This document shows, piece by piece, positions 4,814-7,742 of a stretch of 7,742 nucleotides of DNA; within the stretch, counting starts at the first letter, position 1, and every line of letters begins with the position of its first letter. Under the pieces are notes generated by a model. That model saw only the letters and a list, made by a program, of their open reading frames with translations, did no database searches and was not told the origin of the DNA. The translations under genes and the position numbers were made by a program. The stretch comes from SLJN01 sp964505385 (GTDB lineage: Bacteria > Bacteroidota > Rhodothermia > Balneolales > Natronogracilivirgulaceae): NCBI GenBank assembly GCA_964505385.1, contig CAZDIA010000089.1, positions 1 to 7,742 on the forward strand, in the 5' to 3' direction.

Positions 4814-6313
4814 ATGGCTGAACAATATATTCTCGCACTCGATCAGGGCACGACCAGCTCCCGGGCTATTGTGTTTGATAAACAAGGAAGCATTAAATCT
4901 GTCGCGCAAAAAGAGTTCAGGCAGATATATCCTCACTCAGGCTGGGTAGAGCACGATGGAAATGAGATCTGGTCATCACAGGCCGGAGTTGCTGCAGAAG
5001 CAATTAGCAAAGTTGGTCTGAATGGTACAAATATTGCCGCTATCGGTATTACGAACCAGAGAGAAACAACTTTAATTTGGGATCGCGAGACGGGCAAGCC
5101 GGTCTACAACGCCATAGTATGGCAGGACCGGCGCACTTCTGATTTTTGTGATGAGCTTAAAAAGCAGGAGGGCATGGTCGAAAAGATCCGGTCTAAAACC
5201 GGTTTGATTATCGATGCCTATTTTTCGGCAACCAAAATCAAGTGGATCCTGGATAATGTTGAGGGAGTTCGTGAAAGGGCAGAGAAGGGGGAACTTGCTT
5301 TCGGAACTATGGACAGCTGGATCATCTGGAATCTGACCCGGTCCAACACACATGTTACGGATGTTACCAACGCATCCCGTACCATGATCTATAACATTCA
5401 TGAAGGAAAGTGGGATGATGAAATTCTGGATCTGCTGGAAATCCCCAAAAGTCTGCTCCCGGAGGTTAAATCATCCAGTGAAGTGTATGCCAATACAAAG
5501 ACTACTATTTTTGCCAGCAAAGTGCCTATTGCCGGTATTGCAGGGGATCAGCAGGCAGCCTTGTTTGGCCAGAGATGTATTGAAGGCGGCAAAGTTAAAA
5601 ACACCTATGGCACCGGATGCTTCATGGTGATGAACACCGGCGAAACGCCAATAGAATCCAAAAATAATTTGCTTACAACGATTGCCTGGGAGATTGACGG
5701 GAAGGTGGAATACGCTCTTGAGGGAAGCATTTTCATATCCGGGGCAGTTGTGCAATGGCTGCGGGATGAAATGGGGCTGATAAGGAAGTCCTCGGATGTT
5801 GAAGCACTGGCCGCATCTTCCGCGGATAACAACGGGGTTTACCTGGTGCCGGCTTTTGCGGGCTTAGGTGCTCCGCACTGGAATCAGCATGCCCGAGCGA
5901 CCATCACCGGGATGACGCGCGGTGCCAACGCTTCACATATCGCGCGTGCCGCGCTTGAGAGTATCGCTTATCAAACCGTGGATGTGCTTAAAGCTATGGA
6001 AGCCGATTCAGGAATTGATATTAAAGAGCTCAGAGTTGACGGCGGAGCGGCAGTAAACAATCTGTTGATGCAGTTTCAGGCAGATATTCTTCAGGCGCCG
6101 GTTATAAGACCCAAAACGCTTGAAACCACTGCACTTGGATCGGCTTATCTCGCAGGTCTTGCTGTAGGATATTGGAAAGATCACGAGGAAATCAACAACC
6201 AGTGGCAGCTTGACAAAAGTTTCGACCCGGAGATGAGCCAGGATGAAGTGGACAAGCTTATCAATGGGTGGAACCGAGCTCTGAAAGCTACTATAAGCTG
6301 GGCAAAAGGGTAA
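4814..6313 (+). CDS. glpK: Glycerol kinase
   Basis: A 499-residue cytoplasmic FGGY-family kinase that converts glycerol and ATP to sn-glycerol 3-phosphate, trapping glycerol in the cell. E. coli GlpK has 502 residues. The N-terminal phosphate-binding LALDQGTTSSRAIVFD (8-22) is intact, as are NQRETT (81-86), WQDRRT (103-108), the FGGY signature YFSATKIKWILDN (136-148), the catalytic Asp245 in GIAGDQQAALFGQ, and a second signature in GMTRGANASHIARAALE. The ATG at 4814 is chosen over in-frame TTG 4769 and ATG 4805: the protein family starts at about EQYILALDQGTTSS, AGG (4802-4804) lies at a suitable distance, and TTG 4769 is part of the predicted operator. The loop before the catalytic Asp (EVYANTKTTIFASKVPIAG, 223-241) has neither the GGxR element of the fructose-1,6-bisphosphate site of E. 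coli GlpK nor the phosphorylatable His of Firmicute enzymes. It is followed after 47 bases by glpD and is probably co-transcribed with it. Confidence 0.96.
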   Translation: MAEQYILALDQGTTSSRAIVFDKQGSIKSVAQKEFRQIYPHSGWVEHDGNEIWSSQAGVAAEAISKVGLNGTNIAAIGITNQRETTLIWDRETGKPVYNAIVWQDRRTSDFCDELKKQEGMVEKIRSKTGLIIDAYFSATKIKWILDNVEGVRERAEKGELAFGTMDSWIIWNLTRSNTHVTDVTNASRTMIYNIHEGKWDDEILDLLEIPKSLLPEVKSSSEVYANTKTTIFASKVPIAGIAGDQQAALFGQRCIEGGKVKNTYGTGCFMVMNTGETPIESKNNLLTTIAWEIDGKVEYALEGSIFISGAVVQWLRDEMGLIRKSSDVEALAASSADNNGVYLVPAFAGLGAPHWNQHARATITGMTRGANASHIARAALESIAYQTVDVLKAMEADSGIDIKELRVDGGAAVNNLLMQFQADILQAPVIRPKTLETTALGSAYLAGLAVGYWKDHEEINNQWQLDKSFDPEMSQDEVDKLINGWNRALKATISWAKG

Positions 6314-6360
6314 CGCTTGAGAGAAAACAAATTTTAATTTATAAAAAAAGAGATTTATTT

Positions 6361-7742
6361 ATGAAAAGATCAGAAATGCTTGATAAGCTAAAAAAAGAAA
6401 CCGGCTATTGGGATTTTATCGTCGTTGGAGGCGGCGCGACCGGACTTGGAATAGCAGTTGATGCTGCATCACGTGGTTTCAAAACTCTGCTGCTTGAAAT
6501 GTCCGACTTTGCCAAAGCGACATCAAGCCGCTCCACCAAGCTGGTGCACGGCGGGGTGAGATACCTGCAGCAGGGAAATGTCTCATTGGTGCTTGAAGCA
6601 CTTCGCGAGCGTGGACTAATGATTCAAAATGCGCCACATCTGGTGTATAATCAGTCTTTCATTGTTCCGAATTATGATTGGTGGGAAGGACCTTTTTACG
6701 GTGTCGGCCTTAAGGTATATGATATGCTGGCCGGTAAAATGGGTTTAGGCCCCTCCAAAAATCTTTCCAAAGAGAAAACCAAAGAGTATCTGCCCACTAT
6801 TAATACAGAGGGTCTGAAAGGTGGCGTGATTTACTATGACGGCCAATTTGATGATTCCCGTCTTGCCGTCAATCTTGCCCAGACCGCTTCTGACAAAGGC
6901 GGCGTTTTGCTGAATTATATGAAAGTAACCGGGCTGCTTAAGTCAAAAGACATGATTCAGGGAGTTGTGGCAAAAGATGAACTGACCGGTGAGGAGCATG
7001 AAATTTACAGCAGGGTAGTGGTTAACGCGACCGGCGTTTTCACCGATAACCTGAGAAAGATGGATGAAGAAGATGCCGGCTCAATTATCGCTCTTAGCCA
7101 GGGCATCCATATCATTATTGATAAAGAATTTCTGCCGGGAGATACGGCCATTATGGTGCCACAGACTGAAGACGGGCGTGTATTATTTGCAGTTCCCTGG
7201 CATGATAAAGTCGTCCTTGGGACAACAGATACCTCCATCGATAAAGCGGAACTCGAACCCAAAGCAATAGAAGAAGAAATCGAGTTTGTGATTAGCCATG
7301 CAGCAAAGTATCTGGAGGGCAAGCCTACGCGGAAAGATGTCCGCAGTGTATTTGCCGGGTTGCGCCCATTGGTAAAAGCGGAAGATGGCAAAAGTACTGC
7401 TTCCCTTTCACGTGATCACACACTGCTTGTAAATCCGTCGGGGCTGGTTACTATTACCGGTGGCAAATGGACAACCTACCGGAAGATGGCCGAGGATGTG
7501 GTAGATCAGGCCGGGATAGTTGCAGGACTTGATCCTGGCGAATGTCCAACCAAGAACCTGAGGATTCATGGCTGGCTTAAAAATGTCGACAAGTCGGAGC
7601 CATTGTATTATTACGGATCAGATCTTGCCTCAATAAAAAGACTGATCAAGGAGCGACCGGAGCTTGATGAGTTGCTTCACGAACGCCTGGATTATAAAAA
7701 AGCTGAGGTGATTTGGGCGGTACGAAATGAAATGGCTATGAC
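6361..7742 (+). CDS. glpD: FAD-dependent glycerol-3-phosphate dehydrogenase (partial, 3' end outside window)
   Basis: The first 460 codons of a flavoprotein that oxidises sn-glycerol 3-phosphate to dihydroxyacetone phosphate and passes electrons to membrane quinones. The frame stays open to the last base, so the C-terminus is missing; relatives have roughly 500-560 residues. Visible features are the FAD-binding IVVGGGATGLGIAVDAASRG (20-39), the family segment SSRSTKLVHGGVRYLQ (55-70), VNATGVFTD before mid-protein, VLGTTDTS, and the family signature GGKWTTYRKMA (367-377). The last residues enter the C-terminal domain (AEVIWAVRNEMAM). The ATG at 6361 is preceded by a weak AAAGAG (6347-6352) and lies 47 bases after the glpK stop with no terminator between, so the two likely form an operon. 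The start MKRSEMLDKLKKETGYWDF fits GlpD proteins with a short helical N-terminal extension. The single-subunit GlpD reading is preferred to GlpA of the anaerobic GlpABC complex, but the two are related and the missing C-terminus and downstream genes would decide. Confidence 0.92.
   Translation, partial: MKRSEMLDKLKKETGYWDFIVVGGGATGLGIAVDAASRGFKTLLLEMSDFAKATSSRSTKLVHGGVRYLQQGNVSLVLEALRERGLMIQNAPHLVYNQSFIVPNYDWWEGPFYGVGLKVYDMLAGKMGLGPSKNLSKEKTKEYLPTINTEGLKGGVIYYDGQFDDSRLAVNLAQTASDKGGVLLNYMKVTGLLKSKDMIQGVVAKDELTGEEHEIYSRVVVNATGVFTDNLRKMDEEDAGSIIALSQGIHIIIDKEFLPGDTAIMVPQTEDGRVLFAVPWHDKVVLGTTDTSIDKAELEPKAIEEEIEFVISHAAKYLEGKPTRKDVRSVFAGLRPLVKAEDGKSTASLSRDHTLLVNPSGLVTITGGKWTTYRKMAEDVVDQAGIVAGLDPGECPTKNLRIHGWLKNVDKSEPLYYYGSDLASIKRLIKERPELDELLHERLDYKKAEVIWAVRNEMAM

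Noticed and set aside
7005..7391. 128-codon reverse frame within glpD
   Set aside because: It is the antisense shadow of a clear glpD coding sequence with intact family motifs.

Overview
The window looks like part of a draft genome or metagenome scaffold from a Gram-negative member of the Bacteroidota/Balneolota/Rhodothermota group. Three things suggest this: a TonB-dependent outer-membrane receptor with a TonB box of DEVVISA type, weak or A-rich ribosome binding sites, and moderate GC with AT-rich intergenic stretches. The phylum is an inference from style, not a proven assignment. All recognised genes are on the + strand. A run of exactly 100 N (3497-3596) is a scaffold gap of unknown true length, so the two halves are only linked by scaffolding.

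Left part: a possible 13-codon tail of an upstream gene (1-39), an AT-rich leader with a tentative promoter, then gldA (295-1395), a zinc-dependent glycerol dehydrogenase. A perfect 10-bp-stem hairpin (1438-1461) separates it from a stand-alone TonB-dependent receptor (1488-3452) of BtuB-like size with unknown ligand. The next 386 bases (3453-3838) contain no gene. They hold a cluster of short direct and inverted repeats on both sides of the N run, and the assembly gap itself falls inside one repeat unit.

Right part: a GntR/HutC-family regulator (3860-4636), glpK glycerol kinase (4814-6313) and the first 460 codons of a glpD-type FAD-dependent glycerol-3-phosphate dehydrogenase (6361 to the window edge). 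GlpK phosphorylates glycerol and GlpD oxidises glycerol 3-phosphate to dihydroxyacetone phosphate, so the pair forms a classical glycerol catabolic operon. GldA offers a second, oxidative route.

The main regulatory observation is a 12-bp site, TTGTATAGACRA, found just upstream of both the regulator gene and glpK. It matches the GTMTAKAC core known for HutC-type GntR proteins. This suggests that the GntR protein controls itself and the glpK-glpD operon, rather than the DeoR-type GlpR known from E. coli or the antiterminator GlpP known from Bacillus. The glpK promoter also carries a cre/LacI-like palindrome between its -35 and -10 boxes, so there may be a second input. I see no radically new system. 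The regulatory wiring, the GlpK control-loop sequence and the repeat cluster at the gap are the points worth checking.
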